Assembly (NCBI RefSeq): GCF_013394855.1
Contig: NZ_JABMLK010000002.1
Coordinates: 1,550,001 to 1,614,000 of the forward strand
Reading direction: 5' to 3'
DNA length: 64,000 bases
Source of the DNA: Limnobaculum xujianqingii
GTDB taxonomy: Bacteria; Pseudomonadota; Gammaproteobacteria; Enterobacterales; Enterobacteriaceae
Below are positions 49,188-59,498 of this stretch, in pieces. The notes under the pieces are model-generated. The model saw only the letters and a list, made by a program, of their open reading frames with translations. It did no database searches and was not told where the DNA came from. A program made the translations under genes and the position numbers. The first letter of the stretch is position 1. Each line of letters opens with the position of its first letter.

Positions 49188-52100
49188 TTACTGCGCCTGA
49201 ATCCGCAACTCAGCGCTGGAACGGCTACGATGGCCGAGCAGTGCTTTGATATCGCTGGATTTTGGTTTGACCAGGACAAATTTAGTTGCCCACTCGGACC
49301 AGTTTGCCAGAATTTCTTCTGCTCTGGCGGAACCGGTGTTCTGGATATGTTCGGTTAACAATCCACGCAAATGCTCTTCGTGAATGGCTAATGCATCGAC
49401 TGCCAGCACTTCAACCAGTTCAGGATTAACCCGTTTACGGAACTCGTTATTTTCGTCCAGTACATAAGCGAAACCACCAGTCATACCTGCACCAAAGTTG
49501 ATACCGGTACGACCCAGAATACAAACAATACCGCCGGTCATATATTCACAGCCATTATCACCAATGCCTTCGACTACAGTAATGGCACCAGAGTTACGCA
49601 CGGCAAAACGTTCGCCTGCACGGCCAGCGGCAAACAGCTTACCGCCGGTGGCACCGTACAAACAGGTATTACCGATAATCGATGCTTCGTGCCCACGGAA
49701 AGCAGAGCCTACCGGAGGTCGAATAATAATAGTACCCCCAGCCATACCTTTACCTACGTAGTCATTAGCGTCGCCGGTCAGGGTTAGTTCAACACCCCCC
49801 GCATTCCACACGCCAAAACTTTGTCCGGCAGTACCGTTAAAGTGAACCTTGATAGGATCGCTTGCCAGTCCCTGATCGCCATGTTTCTCGGCGATAGCAC
49901 CAGACAGCGCAGCACCTACCGAGCGGTCGGTATTGCAAATATCAAAATAGAACGATTTACTCTGTTTCGCCTGCATGTAAGGTTCAGCCTGAGTCAGAAT
50001 AGTCTGGTTCAGAATGCCTTTATCAAACGGCGGATTGTTTTCAGTGCAAAACAGCGCTTTGCCAGGGTGTGGCTGAGCACAGTGCAGTAAACCGGACAGG
50101 TCCAGACGCTGCTGTCTGGCAGAGAAACCATCCAGTTCGGTTAACAGATCGGTACGTCCAATCAGGTCAGTTAGCTGTGCAATGCCCAGCTCGGCCATAA
50201 GCAGGCGAGTTTCATGAGCGATAAAATTAAAGTAATTAATCACTCGCTCCGGCAGGCCGTGATAGTGGTCTGCTCGCAGCTTTTCATCCTGAGTAGCAAC
50301 GCCGGTAGCGCAGTTGTTCAGATGGCAGATACGCAGATATTTACAGCCTAATGCCACCATAGGGCCAGTACCAAAACCAAAGCTTTCTGCACCGAGAATG
50401 GCTGCTTTAACGATATCCAGTCCAGTTTTCAGACCGCCATCCACCTGCAAACGAATCTTATGACGCAGGCCGTTAGCCACCAGTGCTTGCTGGGTTTCTG
50501 CCAGACCTAATTCCCACGGGCTTCCGGCATATTTCACCGAGCTTAACGGACTGGCTCCGGTACCGCCATCGTAACCGGCAATAGTAATTAAATCGGCATA
50601 GGCTTTGGCTACGCCGGTGGCAATAGTGCCAACCCCCGGTTCAGAAACCAGTTTCACCGAGATCATTGCTTTATGATTGACCTGCTTGAGGTCGAAAATC
50701 AGCTGGGCTAAATCTTCGATAGAGTAGATATCATGATGAGGCGGCGGTGATATCAGGGTTACACCGGGCACCGAATAGCGCAGTTTGGCAATATAAGGGG
50801 TGACTTTGTCCCCCGGTAATTGACCGCCTTCACCCGGTTTAGCGCCCTGAGCCACTTTAATTTGGATAACGTCCGCATTCACCAGATAGGCTGGGGTAAC
50901 GCCAAAGCGACCGGAAGCCACCTGCTTAATACGGGATACTTTATTGGTGCCATAACGCACCGGATCTTCACCACCTTCGCCGGAGTTAGACTTACCGCCG
51001 ATGGTATTCATGGCAATCGCCAGCGATTCATGGGCATCCGGACTCAATGCACCAATAGACATCGCGGCGGTATCAAAACGGGAGAACAGCGATTCTGCCG
51101 GTTCAACTTCGTCAATTGCAATGGCCTGAGACTCATCCTGTGGTTTTAACGCCAGCAAGTCACGCAGAGTGGTCACCGGACGTTTGTTTACCAGATCGGC
51201 ATACAGCTTATAGTCTTCATAGTCGCCTGATTTCACTGCGGCTTGTAGGGTAGAAACCACATCAGGGTTGTAAGCATGATACTCACCGCCGTGAACAAAC
51301 TTCAGTAAGCCGCCTTGATCCAATGGTTTGCGTTTCAGCCATGCCCGTTTAGACAGGTTGAGCAAGTCTTGCTGGAAATCACTGAAGTGGGCACCCCCGA
51401 TACGACTGGAGACGCCTTTAAAACAAAGTGCGGTCAGTTCGGAATGCAGGCCAACGGCTTCAAACAGTTGAGAACAACGGTAAGAGGCAACGGTGGAGAT
51501 GCCCATTTTGGACATAATCTTATACAGACCTTTATTGATACCGTTACGGTAATTCAACATCACCCGGCGCTGTTGCTTCTCAATAACGCCATTCTCTACC
51601 ATTTTGGCCAGCGTTTCATAAGCCAGATAAGGGTAGATAGCGGTAGCACCAAAGCCTAACAGCACGGCAAAGTGGTGCGGGTCACGGGCGCTGGCGGTTT
51701 CAATAATAATATTGGCATCGCAGCGCAGATTTGATTCCACCAGACGGGTTTGCAGCGCACCCACCGCCATGGGGGCAGGAATAGGTAAACGGTCTGGCGC
51801 AATATTGCGGTCAGACAGAACCACCAGTACCGTGCCCTGACGTACTTTCTTCTCGGCTTCATCACACATGGCGATAACGGCAGCATGCAGATCCATTTTG
51901 TCCGGACAGTAGGTGATATCTACTGTATCGGCCCGGTAATACTCCTCTTTCAGCGTGGTGAGCTGAACAAAGTCAGAGTACAGCAATACTGGTGAAGTAA
52001 AGCTCAGACGGTGAGCCTGACCTTCAGCCTCACAGAATACGTTCATCTCGCGACCAATATTGGTCGCCAGCGACATGACATGAGCTTCACGTAGCGGATC

Positions 52101-53651
52101 AATCGGTGGGTTAGTCACCTGAGCGAACTGCTGACGGAAGTAATCGTAGATAACCCGCGGCTTGCTGGATAGTACGGCAAACGGAGTATCATCTCCCATA
52201 GAGCCGGTAGCTTCCTGACCGTTCTCGCCGATAACACGAATGACCTGCTCCAGCTCTTCATTACTGTAGGCAAACTGCTTCTGGTAGGTTTCCAGCAGGG
52301 TATCATCCATTTCGCGGCTGCCTACTTGATCGTCTGGCAGATCTTCAAACGGTGTTAAGCGACGAACGTTTTTGCTCATCCAGCTCAGATAAGGGTGACG
52401 GCTCTTCAGGTCATTATCGGTTTCATTGGTGCGCAGAATTCTGCCGGTGCGGGTATCGATCACCATTAACTCACCGGGGCCAACGCGGCCTTTTTCCACC
52501 ACTTCATCCGGTTGATAATCCCAGATACCGACTTCTGAGGCGCAGGTGATCAGCTTATCTTTAGTGATCACATAGCGGGCAGGGCGCAGGCCGTTACGAT
52601 CCAGATTACAGGCGGCATAGCGTCCATCGGACATTACGATACCTGCCGGGCCATCCCAGGGCTCCATATGCATGGAGTTAAAGTCAAAGAAGGCGCGCAG
52701 CTCTTCATCCATATCGGGGTTGTTCTGCCATGCCGGTGGAACCAGCAGGCGCATGGCCCGAATCAGATCCATCCCGCCGCTAAGAAATAGCTCCAGCATA
52801 TTGTCCAGCGAGCTGGAGTCAGAGCCGGTTTCATTAACAAAAGGGGCGGCATCCTGTAAGTCAGGAATCAGCGGGGTTTTAAATTTATAGGAGCGGGCTC
52901 TGGCCCACTGGCGGTTACCGGTAATAGTATTGATTTCACCGTTGTGCGCTAAATAGCGGAACGGCTGTGCAAGCTGCCAGCGGGGTACGGTATTGGTGGA
53001 GAAGCGCTGGTGAAACAGACAAATGGACGATTCTAACCGCAGGTCTGCCAGATCGAGATAGAAACGCGGCAGGTCAACGGGCATACACAGCCCTTTATAG
53101 ATGCTGACTACGTTCGATAAACTACAGACGTAGAAGGTCTCATCTTCCACTCGTTTTTCGATACGACGGCGCGCCATAAACAGACGACGTTCCATATCTA
53201 ATGAGCGCCAGCCTGCCGGTGCGTTAACAAAAATTTGCTCAATACGCGGTAGGGAAGAGAGCGCAATTTCCCCCAGCATATCCGGATTGGTTGGCACTAC
53301 GCGCCAGCCAATAATTGAAAGGGTTTCACGTTGAAGTTCTTCTTCAACGATTTTACGGCTGGCTTCTGCCTCTTCCGCATCCTGACTTAAAAACAGCATG
53401 CCGACGGCATAGTTTTTTGCCAGTCGCCAGCCTTGCTCTTCCGCCACCAGACGAAAGAAACGGTCAGGTTTTTGCAGTAATAGCCCACATCCATCGCCGG
53501 TTTTACCATCGGATAATATCGCGCCGCGATGCTGCATGCGTGACAGGCCATGAATAGCCGTTCTGACGACTTTATGGCTTGGCTCGCCTTCTATATGGGC
53601 AATAAGGCCAAAACCACAGTTGTCACGTTCTTTCGACGCGTCGTATAGCAT
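49188..53651 (-). CDS. gltB: Glutamate synthase large subunit GltB
   Basis: This 1487-residue subunit starts with a propeptide MLYDASKERDN; cleavage would expose Cys12 (CGFGLIAH), the glutaminase nucleophile. Domains in order are class II amidotransferase (to about 400), central domain, FMN-binding synthase barrel with the 3Fe-4S cysteines in CKYLRICHLNNC, and the C-terminal beta-helix (GXXG repeats near YGATGGKLFAAGRAGE). The start lacks the longer leader annotated in some E. coli entries. A GGAGAG site precedes the ATG. Confidence 0.97.
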   Translation of the reverse strand: MLYDASKERDNCGFGLIAHIEGEPSHKVVRTAIHGLSRMQHRGAILSDGKTGDGCGLLLQKPDRFFRLVAEEQGWRLAKNYAVGMLFLSQDAEEAEASRKIVEEELQRETLSIIGWRVVPTNPDMLGEIALSSLPRIEQIFVNAPAGWRSLDMERRLFMARRRIEKRVEDETFYVCSLSNVVSIYKGLCMPVDLPRFYLDLADLRLESSICLFHQRFSTNTVPRWQLAQPFRYLAHNGEINTITGNRQWARARSYKFKTPLIPDLQDAAPFVNETGSDSSSLDNMLELFLSGGMDLIRAMRLLVPPAWQNNPDMDEELRAFFDFNSMHMEPWDGPAGIVMSDGRYAACNLDRNGLRPARYVITKDKLITCASEVGIWDYQPDEVVEKGRVGPGELMVIDTRTGRILRTNETDNDLKSRHPYLSWMSKNVRRLTPFEDLPDDQVGSREMDDTLLETYQKQFAYSNEELEQVIRVIGENGQEATGSMGDDTPFAVLSSKPRVIYDYFRQQFAQVTNPPIDPLREAHVMSLATNIGREMNVFCEAEGQAHRLSFTSPVLLYSDFVQLTTLKEEYYRADTVDITYCPDKMDLHAAVIAMCDEAEKKVRQGTVLVVLSDRNIAPDRLPIPAPMAVGALQTRLVESNLRCDANIIIETASARDPHHFAVLLGFGATAIYPYLAYETLAKMVENGVIEKQQRRVMLNYRNGINKGLYKIMSKMGISTVASYRCSQLFEAVGLHSELTALCFKGVSSRIGGAHFSDFQQDLLNLSKRAWLKRKPLDQGGLLKFVHGGEYHAYNPDVVSTLQAAVKSGDYEDYKLYADLVNKRPVTTLRDLLALKPQDESQAIAIDEVEPAESLFSRFDTAAMSIGALSPDAHESLAIAMNTIGGKSNSGEGGEDPVRYGTNKVSRIKQVASGRFGVTPAYLVNADVIQIKVAQGAKPGEGGQLPGDKVTPYIAKLRYSVPGVTLISPPPHHDIYSIEDLAQLIFDLKQVNHKAMISVKLVSEPGVGTIATGVAKAYADLITIAGYDGGTGASPLSSVKYAGSPWELGLAETQQALVANGLRHKIRLQVDGGLKTGLDIVKAAILGAESFGFGTGPMVALGCKYLRICHLNNCATGVATQDEKLRADHYHGLPERVINYFNFIAHETRLLMAELGIAQLTDLIGRTDLLTELDGFSARQQRLDLSGLLHCAQPHPGKALFCTENNPPFDKGILNQTILTQAEPYMQAKQSKSFYFDICNTDRSVGAALSGAIAEKHGDQGLASDPIKVHFNGTAGQSFGVWNAGGVELTLTGDANDYVGKGMAGGTIIIRPPVGSAFRGHEASIIGNTCLYGATGGKLFAAGRAGERFAVRNSGAITVVEGIGDNGCEYMTGGIVCILGRTGINFGAGMTGGFAYVLDENNEFRKRVNPELVEVLAVDALAIHEEHLRGLLTEHIQNTGSARAEEILANWSEWATKFVLVKPKSSDIKALLGHRSRSSAELRIQAQ

Positions 53652-54382
53652 GATGTTGCTCTCCAGTTACCCCATGTGTGTATTTCTGATGTTGTTATAG
53701 TTTGCTGCCTGTTCATAATCGGCGTGGTGGATGGCGGACACTCCTTTACCCGTGTTGATAACCACGCTATCTGCTATATCCGTTATTTATAATTTGCCAG
53801 TCCAGAGAGGGATGTATGGTCAGCGTTATGGGGAACACTCCACATACATAACGCCACTGTTATTGGATAGCAGAATCTATTCCTTAGACCCTTAAGAATG
53901 GCGCTCAACCAACTTAATATACAAAGAGAATTCAGGTCAAATATGCAGCGTAAAATGCACTATTTTATGCTTTTTAGGTTATTTAATTGAATTTAAAGGA
54001 ATTTATAACCTATTTGAGATAGGGATTTTGTTTTTCAGTGGCAATAAAATGTGAGCTAAGTCACTGTACTATTGGGTGTGAATTATGTTCATTCTCTCCT
54101 GATACTCTATATTCTGGTACTATATGTCGGTTTTTAAATTATCTTTAGTATTTAATTGTGTTGTTTGTTGAGATTATGTTACGGACTGGTTGAGTATCAG
54201 TATAAAAAGAAATCATAAAAGGCTAGCGTTCTTCATTTTGTCTTATATCGATATTTATTCTGTGCTCACAGCCTTACTGATTTGATCTTTATCACCTCGT
54301 TACGAGAGAATTAAGCGTAGTCTGGTGGCCCTTTTTCTCCCGGAGAGATAATAGAATATCCTTCTAAAACATGTGATTAATC
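53652..54382. promoter_or_regulatory. Divergent gltB/yhcC control region
   Basis: This 731-bp gap is large for these genes. On the gltB side, GCGTTATG (53823-53830) and CATAACGC (53847-53854) form a hairpin about 170-200 bp before gltB that could be a leader structure or operator. On the yhcC side, TTGATCTTTATCAC (54282-54295) fits the FNR consensus at 9 of 10 positions, 87 bp before yhcC. In E. coli gltB is activated by Lrp and IHF; I cannot place those sites by eye. Confidence 0.45.
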
Positions 54383-55321
54383 ATGCAACTGAATCGACAT
54401 ATCAATATGTTTGGTGCTGACTTACAGCAGTGCTACGGCGAAAAAATTCATAAGCTGACGCTGCATGGCGGGTTCAGTTGTCCTAACCGTGACGGTACGG
54501 TTGGTCGGGGGGGATGTACTTTCTGTAATGTAGCTTCGTTTTCAGATGAGGCACAGCAGCATCAGAGTATTGCAGAACAGTTGGCGCGTCAGGCGAAGAA
54601 GGCAAATCGGGCCAGCCGCTATCTGGCCTATTTTCAGGCCTATACCAGTACTTATGCGGAGATTTGTCTGCTGCGTGATATGTATCAGCAGGCGCTGTCA
54701 CAGGCAGATATTGTTGGGATTTGTGTTGGTACTCGCCCTGATTGTGTATCTGAGCCGGTCTTGGATTTGCTGTCAGATTATTGTCATCAGGGGTATGAAG
54801 TGTGGCTGGAACTGGGGCTACAAAGCGCTAATGATAAAACGCTGAAAAAAATTAATCGTGGTCATGATTTTGCCTGCTATCAGGCAACAACTCTCGCCGC
54901 CCGGCAGCGGGGAATAAAAGTCTGTACTCACCTGATTGCCGGATTGCCAGGTGAAAGCCTCAATGACAATTTAGAAACGGTTGCCAGAGTGGCGGAAACG
55001 GGGACTGATGGTTTAAAACTGCATCCTCTGCATATTGTTACTGGCAGCACCATGGCAAAAGCCTGGCAGGCCGATCGACTGACGGCTCTGGGGCTGGAAG
55101 AGTATGTACAACGTGCCGGTGAAATGATCCGCTATACGCCGGTTGATATTATTTATCACCGAATTTCTGCTACGGCACGGCGCCCAACCCTGTTAGCGCC
55201 GCTATGGTGTGAAAACCGCTGGCTGGCGATGAATGCTATTGAGAAGTATCTTATTAAAATGGGGAATCAGGGTTCGGCTTTAGGGCAAAGCTTTATTCCT
55301 TGTGGGGTAATGGCGGAATAA
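54383..55321 (+). CDS. yhcC: Radical SAM protein YhcC (TIGR01212 family)
   Basis: This 312-residue protein has radical SAM cysteines in FSCPNRDG and GGCTFCNVASF. The C-terminal part holds the family segment YTPVDIIYHRISATARRP. The reaction is not established as far as I know. It is divergent from gltB and upstream of arcB, as in E. coli. Confidence 0.92.
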   Translation: MQLNRHINMFGADLQQCYGEKIHKLTLHGGFSCPNRDGTVGRGGCTFCNVASFSDEAQQHQSIAEQLARQAKKANRASRYLAYFQAYTSTYAEICLLRDMYQQALSQADIVGICVGTRPDCVSEPVLDLLSDYCHQGYEVWLELGLQSANDKTLKKINRGHDFACYQATTLAARQRGIKVCTHLIAGLPGESLNDNLETVARVAETGTDGLKLHPLHIVTGSTMAKAWQADRLTALGLEEYVQRAGEMIRYTPVDIIYHRISATARRPTLLAPLWCENRWLAMNAIEKYLIKMGNQGSALGQSFIPCGVMAE

Positions 55322-55323
55322 AG

Positions 55324-55386
55324 ACGGTCTTCCGGCCGAGCACGGAAGGAGATATGAGCAACATAGTTTTTGCGGCCGGAATATAC
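55324..55386 (-). repeat. Half copy of the dispersed structured repeat
   Basis: Only the left arm is present, inverted: TATTCCGGCCG (minus strand, from about 55384) pairs with CGGCCGGAA, followed by GACCGTCT as in copy 2. The stem CCGGCCG/CGGCCGG is a third paired variant. It begins immediately after the yhcC stop. Confidence 0.65.
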
Positions 55387-55543
55387 ACAGCTGCGGATTA
55401 ATGACGTTTGTCAGCGGTCTTTTCCTCTGATTAACTTTGTTATCAATATGAAATTAATGCATTATTTGATTTAACTGCATTTTTCGCTATTTATCCCCGG
55501 TTTACGGTATGATTTCGGCGATAAAAAAATCTTGGGAGTAACA

Positions 55544-57874
55544 ATGAAGCAACTGCGGAAATTAGCCCAGTATTATGTTGATGCCATGGTGAAGTTAGGC
55601 CTGGTACGCTTCTCTCTTATTTTGGCATCGATCATTATTGTTCTGGCTTTTACCGTGCAGATTTCGGTAACCGCAGCGCTGCATGGCGAAATTGAACGCA
55701 TCGATGTTATCCGCTCTATTTTCTTTGGGTTGCTGGTAACTCCCTGGGCAGTCTATTTTCTCTCGATCGTCGTTGAACAACTGGAAGATTCTCGTCAGCG
55801 TTTAGCCAAAATGGTTGAAACGCTGGAGGATATGCGCGCCCGTGATTTAGAACTCAATCACAAACTACAGAATAATATTGAGCGTCTGAATCAGGAAATT
55901 GGCGAGCGGATAAAAGCCGAAGAGGCCAGGGAACGGGCGATAGAAGAGTTACAAATTGAGATTGCTCAGCGCCAGCAAGCGCAGATTGAATATGAGCAGC
56001 AATCCGTATTTTTACGCTCGTTTTTAGATTCATCTCCCGATCTGGTGTATTACCGTGATGAAGAGGGGCATTTTTCCGGCTGTAACCGGGCAATGGAATT
56101 ATTAACCGGCCGCAGCGAGAAACAGTTAATTGGCCTGAGTCCGGACGATATCTATAACAGTGAAGTAGCAGAAAAAGTCATTGAAACCGATGATAAAGTG
56201 TTTCGCCACAATGTATCACTGACCTATGAGCAGTGGCTGGTATATCCGGATGGTCGTAAGGCATGCTTTGAAGTACGTAAAGTGCCTTTCTATGCGCTGG
56301 ACGGTAAACGTCATGGCCTGATGGGATTTGGTCGGGATATCACCGAACGTAAGCGTTATCAGGATGCGTTGGAGAAAGCCAGCCGCGACAAAACCACCTT
56401 TATTTCGACTATCAGCCATGAATTAAGAACGCCCTTGAATGGTATTGTCGGGCTAAGCCGCATCCTGCTGGATACCGAGTTGAATGCTGAACAGCTTAAA
56501 TACCTGCGTACCATCTACGTTAGTGCCACCACGCTGGGATATATCTTTAACGATGTTATCGAGTTGGACAAAATCGAGCGGCGTAAAACTCAACTGGAAA
56601 TCGCTCCGCTGGATTTACTGAATTTCCTTTCAGATTTAGAAAATTTATCCGGATTATTAGTTGAGCCGAAAGGCCTGAGCTTTACGTTGGAATATGGTGA
56701 TAACCTGCCAGCCTTTATCATGACGGATGGAACCCGCTTAAGACAGATTCTGTGGAACCTGATTGGTAATGCCGTGAAGTTTACTTCTCAGGGCGGCGTC
56801 ACCATTCGGGCTCGTCGTGAAGGAGAAAATCACTTCTATTTTGAAGTGGAAGATTCCGGTATTGGCATTCCACAGGAAGAAATTGATAAGATTTTTGCTA
56901 TGTACTATCAAGTCGCCAGTAAGCACGGCGGCCGCCCGGCGACCGGAACTGGTATTGGACTGGCGGTATCCCTGCGTCTGGCTCAGGCGATGGGGGGCGA
57001 TATTTTCGTTAAGAGCGAAGTGGGCCGGGGCACTATCTTCACCGTATTTATTAAGGCATCGGTAGCAGAAAAAGAGGCTCCGCAGAAAGAAGAGTTACCT
57101 TCAGCTTCTTTAAGGGTATTATTGGTGGAAGATATTGAGCTGAATGTGATTGTTGCCCGTTCAGTGCTGGAAAAACTTGGGCATACTGTCAGTGTTGCGA
57201 TGACAGGTACGGAAGCGCTGGAGAAGTTTAAGCCAGGAGAGTTCGATTTGCTGCTGCTGGATATCCAGCTACCGGATATGACAGGCTTTGATATTGCCCA
57301 GCAGATTAGAACCAATTATGCGCCTGAACAGATTCCGCCGTTGGTGGCGCTAACCGCAAACGTATTAAAGGACAAACAAGAATATCTGAACTCAGGGATG
57401 GATGATGTACTCAGTAAACCGCTTTCGGTACCGGAGTTAATGGTAGTCATCAAGAAAATCGGAAGTGCCCAACTAAAAATGTTACCTAAATTACAGGAGC
57501 AAGGCGCGATGAAGCCCAATGAGTCTATACTCGATTTAACCATGTTAGAGCAGTATATGGAGTTAGTTGGTCCACAGCTTATTCTTGACGGTTTGACCAT
57601 GTATGAACAAGTGATGCCAGGCTATCTGGCGGTGCTTGAATCTAATATGACGGCCAAAGATGAAAAAGGTATCACTGAAGAAGCGCATAAAATTAAAGGG
57701 GCTTCCGGATCCGTTGGCCTGAAACATCTTCAACAGCTGGCTCGCCAGATTCAAACGCCAACGTTGCCTGCCTGGTGGGATAACGTGGAAGAGTGGATTG
57801 ATGAATTGAAGCTGGAATGGCGTAATGATGTTCAGGTATTACGTACTTGGGTTGAGGCCCAGGAAAAACGCTAA
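55544..57874 (+). CDS. arcB: Aerobic respiration control sensor kinase ArcB
   Basis: This 776-residue hybrid kinase has two N-terminal membrane helices, a coiled coil and a PAS domain. The phosphoacceptor is His292 (SHELRTPLNG), followed by ATPase motifs (DSGIGI, GTGIGLAV), a receiver with Asp573 (LLLLDIQLPD) and an HPt domain with His715 (EEAHKIKGASGS). It senses the quinone redox state and phosphorylates ArcA under low oxygen. The ATG at 55544 has GGGAG upstream; an in-frame TTG at 55532 is rejected. Confidence 0.97.
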   Translation: MKQLRKLAQYYVDAMVKLGLVRFSLILASIIIVLAFTVQISVTAALHGEIERIDVIRSIFFGLLVTPWAVYFLSIVVEQLEDSRQRLAKMVETLEDMRARDLELNHKLQNNIERLNQEIGERIKAEEARERAIEELQIEIAQRQQAQIEYEQQSVFLRSFLDSSPDLVYYRDEEGHFSGCNRAMELLTGRSEKQLIGLSPDDIYNSEVAEKVIETDDKVFRHNVSLTYEQWLVYPDGRKACFEVRKVPFYALDGKRHGLMGFGRDITERKRYQDALEKASRDKTTFISTISHELRTPLNGIVGLSRILLDTELNAEQLKYLRTIYVSATTLGYIFNDVIELDKIERRKTQLEIAPLDLLNFLSDLENLSGLLVEPKGLSFTLEYGDNLPAFIMTDGTRLRQILWNLIGNAVKFTSQGGVTIRARREGENHFYFEVEDSGIGIPQEEIDKIFAMYYQVASKHGGRPATGTGIGLAVSLRLAQAMGGDIFVKSEVGRGTIFTVFIKASVAEKEAPQKEELPSASLRVLLVEDIELNVIVARSVLEKLGHTVSVAMTGTEALEKFKPGEFDLLLLDIQLPDMTGFDIAQQIRTNYAPEQIPPLVALTANVLKDKQEYLNSGMDDVLSKPLSVPELMVVIKKIGSAQLKMLPKLQEQGAMKPNESILDLTMLEQYMELVGPQLILDGLTMYEQVMPGYLAVLESNMTAKDEKGITEEAHKIKGASGSVGLKHLQQLARQIQTPTLPAWWDNVEEWIDELKLEWRNDVQVLRTWVEAQEKR

Positions 57875-57900
57875 CAGGTCTCAATACCAATGATTTTAAT

Positions 57901-57925
57901 GCGGCGAAACCGAGAGGTTTGCCGC
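57901..57925 (+). terminator. Hairpin after arcB
   Basis: GCGGCGAAACC and GGTTTGCCGC pair with one bulged base around a GAGA tetraloop, followed by GTTGTTGCTT. It is a possible but weak arcB terminator. E. coli encodes the small RNA ArcZ in this gap; nothing here resembles its sequence by eye. Confidence 0.5.
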
Positions 57926-57963
57926 GTTGTTGCTTATGGCTACAGGTAAATTTTTCATACTGG

Positions 57964-58011
57964 ATGTAGTATTGAATGTTGTACCGAATGTAGTACCAAA
58001 TAGAGTACCGA
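57964..58011 (+). repeat. Four tandem 12-bp repeats upstream of elbB
   Basis: Four imperfect units follow one another: ATGTAGTATTGA, ATGTTGTACCGA, ATGTAGTACCAA, ATAGAGTACCGA. They end 46 bp before the elbB start, in its promoter region, so they could be regulator sites or a slippage tract. Confidence 0.7.
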
Positions 58012-58057
58012 TAATCGGTAAATTATGACCAGCTTAGTTTAACGGGAGGAATGATTG

Positions 58058-58711
58058 ATGAAACGGGTTGCCGTTGTTTTAAGTGGATGCGGTTTTTTAG
58101 ATGGGGCAGAAATAAACGAGTCAGTATTAACCCTGTTGGCATTAGACCGAGCCGATGCTGAGGTAACCTGCTTTGCTCCCGATCAGCCTCAGTCCGATGT
58201 CATCAACCATTTTACTGGCCAACCCGCAACTGAGAGCCGCAATGTGCTGACCGAATCTGCGCGTATTGCCAGAGGTAAAATTCAGCCACTGTCTCAGGCA
58301 GATGCCGCGTTGTTTGATGCTCTGATTGTACCGGGTGGTTTTGGTGCAGCAAAAAACCTGAGTAACTTTGCTTCTCGTGGCGCCGAGTGTGAAATCAATC
58401 AGGATTTGACTCGTCTGGTTAAAGCAATGCATAACGCGGGTAAGCCGATGGGCTTTATTTGTATTGCTCCCGTATTGTTACCAAAAATGTTAGGCGTTCC
58501 GGTTCGCTTGACCATTGGTAACGACATTGATACCGCAGAAGTGGTGGATGCCATGGGGGGTGAGCACATTACTTGCCCGGTGGATGATATTGTGGTGGAT
58601 GAAGAACAAAAAGTGGTGACTACACCTGCCTATATGCTGGCCCAGCGCATCAGTGAAGCTGCTCAGGGTATTGAGAAACTGGTCGCTCGCGTATTGGTGC
58701 TGAGCGAATGA
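58058..58711 (+). CDS. elbB: Isoprenoid biosynthesis glyoxalase ElbB
   Basis: This 217-residue protein of the DJ-1/PfpI superfamily has the nucleophile Cys in [11 protein letters not shown] and the acidic partner in [14 protein letters not shown]. It has glyoxalase activity and is named for enhanced isoprenoid production. GGGAGGA precedes the ATG at 58058. It overlaps mtgA by four bases, and the arcB-elbB-mtgA order is as in E. coli. Confidence 0.93.
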   Translation: MKRVAVVLSGCGFLDGAEINESVLTLLALDRADAEVTCFAPDQPQSDVINHFTGQPATESRNVLTESARIARGKIQPLSQADAALFDALIVPGGFGAAKNLSNFASRGAECEINQDLTRLVKAMHNAGKPMGFICIAPVLLPKMLGVPVRLTIGNDIDTAEVVDAMGGEHITCPVDDIVVDEEQKVVTTPAYMLAQRISEAAQGIEKLVARVLVLSE

Positions 58712-59424
58712 AAAAGTTCGCCCCTTCAAAAATGATGGGGCGCCTGCTGTTTTGGTTAAAACGATGCATTAAGGTTGTTTTACTGATTTGGGGTGCCGGG
58801 CTCATTATTTTCGCTTTTTTACCGGTGCCATTTTCTGCGGTAATGGTAGAAAAGCAGCTGGGAGCCTGGTTTACGGGTAATTTTTCCTATGTTGCTCATC
58901 AAACCTGGGTATCGATGGATGATATCTCCCCCCATATGGCGCTGGCAGTGATCGCGGCGGAAGATCAAAAGTTTCCTGACCACTGGGGCTTTGATATGAA
59001 TGCCATTGCCTCTGCATTCAGTCATAACGAACGTAAACCTAATCGTATTCGTGGAGCTTCAACTATTTCTCAGCAAACGGCTAAAAATCTGTTCCTGTGG
59101 AATGGCCGCAGTTGGGTACGTAAAGGGCTGGAAGCTGGATTGACCGTTGGTATGGAACTGGCGTGGACTAAACGCCGTATACTGACGGTTTATCTGAACG
59201 TTGCTGAGTTTGGCGAGGGCGTGTTTGGCGTTGAAGAAGCGGCACAGCGTTACTTTAAAAAATCGGCAAAGAATCTGACGCCATCTGAATCGGCAAGGCT
59301 GGCCGCAGTTTTACCTAATCCTATTCGTTATAAAGCCAATAAACCCTCCGGCTATGTGATTCAGCGACAAAACTGGATATTGCGCCAGATGAGACAGTTG
59401 GGAACAGGAACGCTGGACTGGTAA
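58708..59424 (+). CDS. mtgA: Monofunctional peptidoglycan transglycosylase MtgA
   Basis: This 238-residue protein has one N-terminal membrane helix ([16 protein letters not shown]) and a GT51 glycosyltransferase domain with catalytic Glu in [14 protein letters not shown] and the [21 protein letters not shown] motif ([11 protein letters not shown]). It polymerises lipid II into glycan strands. Confidence 0.95.
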   Translation: MKKFAPSKMMGRLLFWLKRCIKVVLLIWGAGLIIFAFLPVPFSAVMVEKQLGAWFTGNFSYVAHQTWVSMDDISPHMALAVIAAEDQKFPDHWGFDMNAIASAFSHNERKPNRIRGASTISQQTAKNLFLWNGRSWVRKGLEAGLTVGMELAWTKRRILTVYLNVAEFGEGVFGVEEAAQRYFKKSAKNLTPSESARLAAVLPNPIRYKANKPSGYVIQRQNWILRQMRQLGTGTLDW

Positions 59425-59444
59425 CGCAGTGCCAGCATGAAGAA

Positions 59445-59467
59445 GCTCAGAGATATAAGCTCTGAGC
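59445..59467. terminator. Stem-loop between convergent mtgA and gspB
   Basis: GCTCAGAG (59445-59452) and CTCTGAGC (59460-59467) form a perfect 8-bp stem with a 7-base loop. The minus strand continues TTCTTC, so it fits gspB better than mtgA. Confidence 0.55.
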
Positions 59468-59498
59468 CTGATAAATGTGTAATTGAATACGCTGCAAT

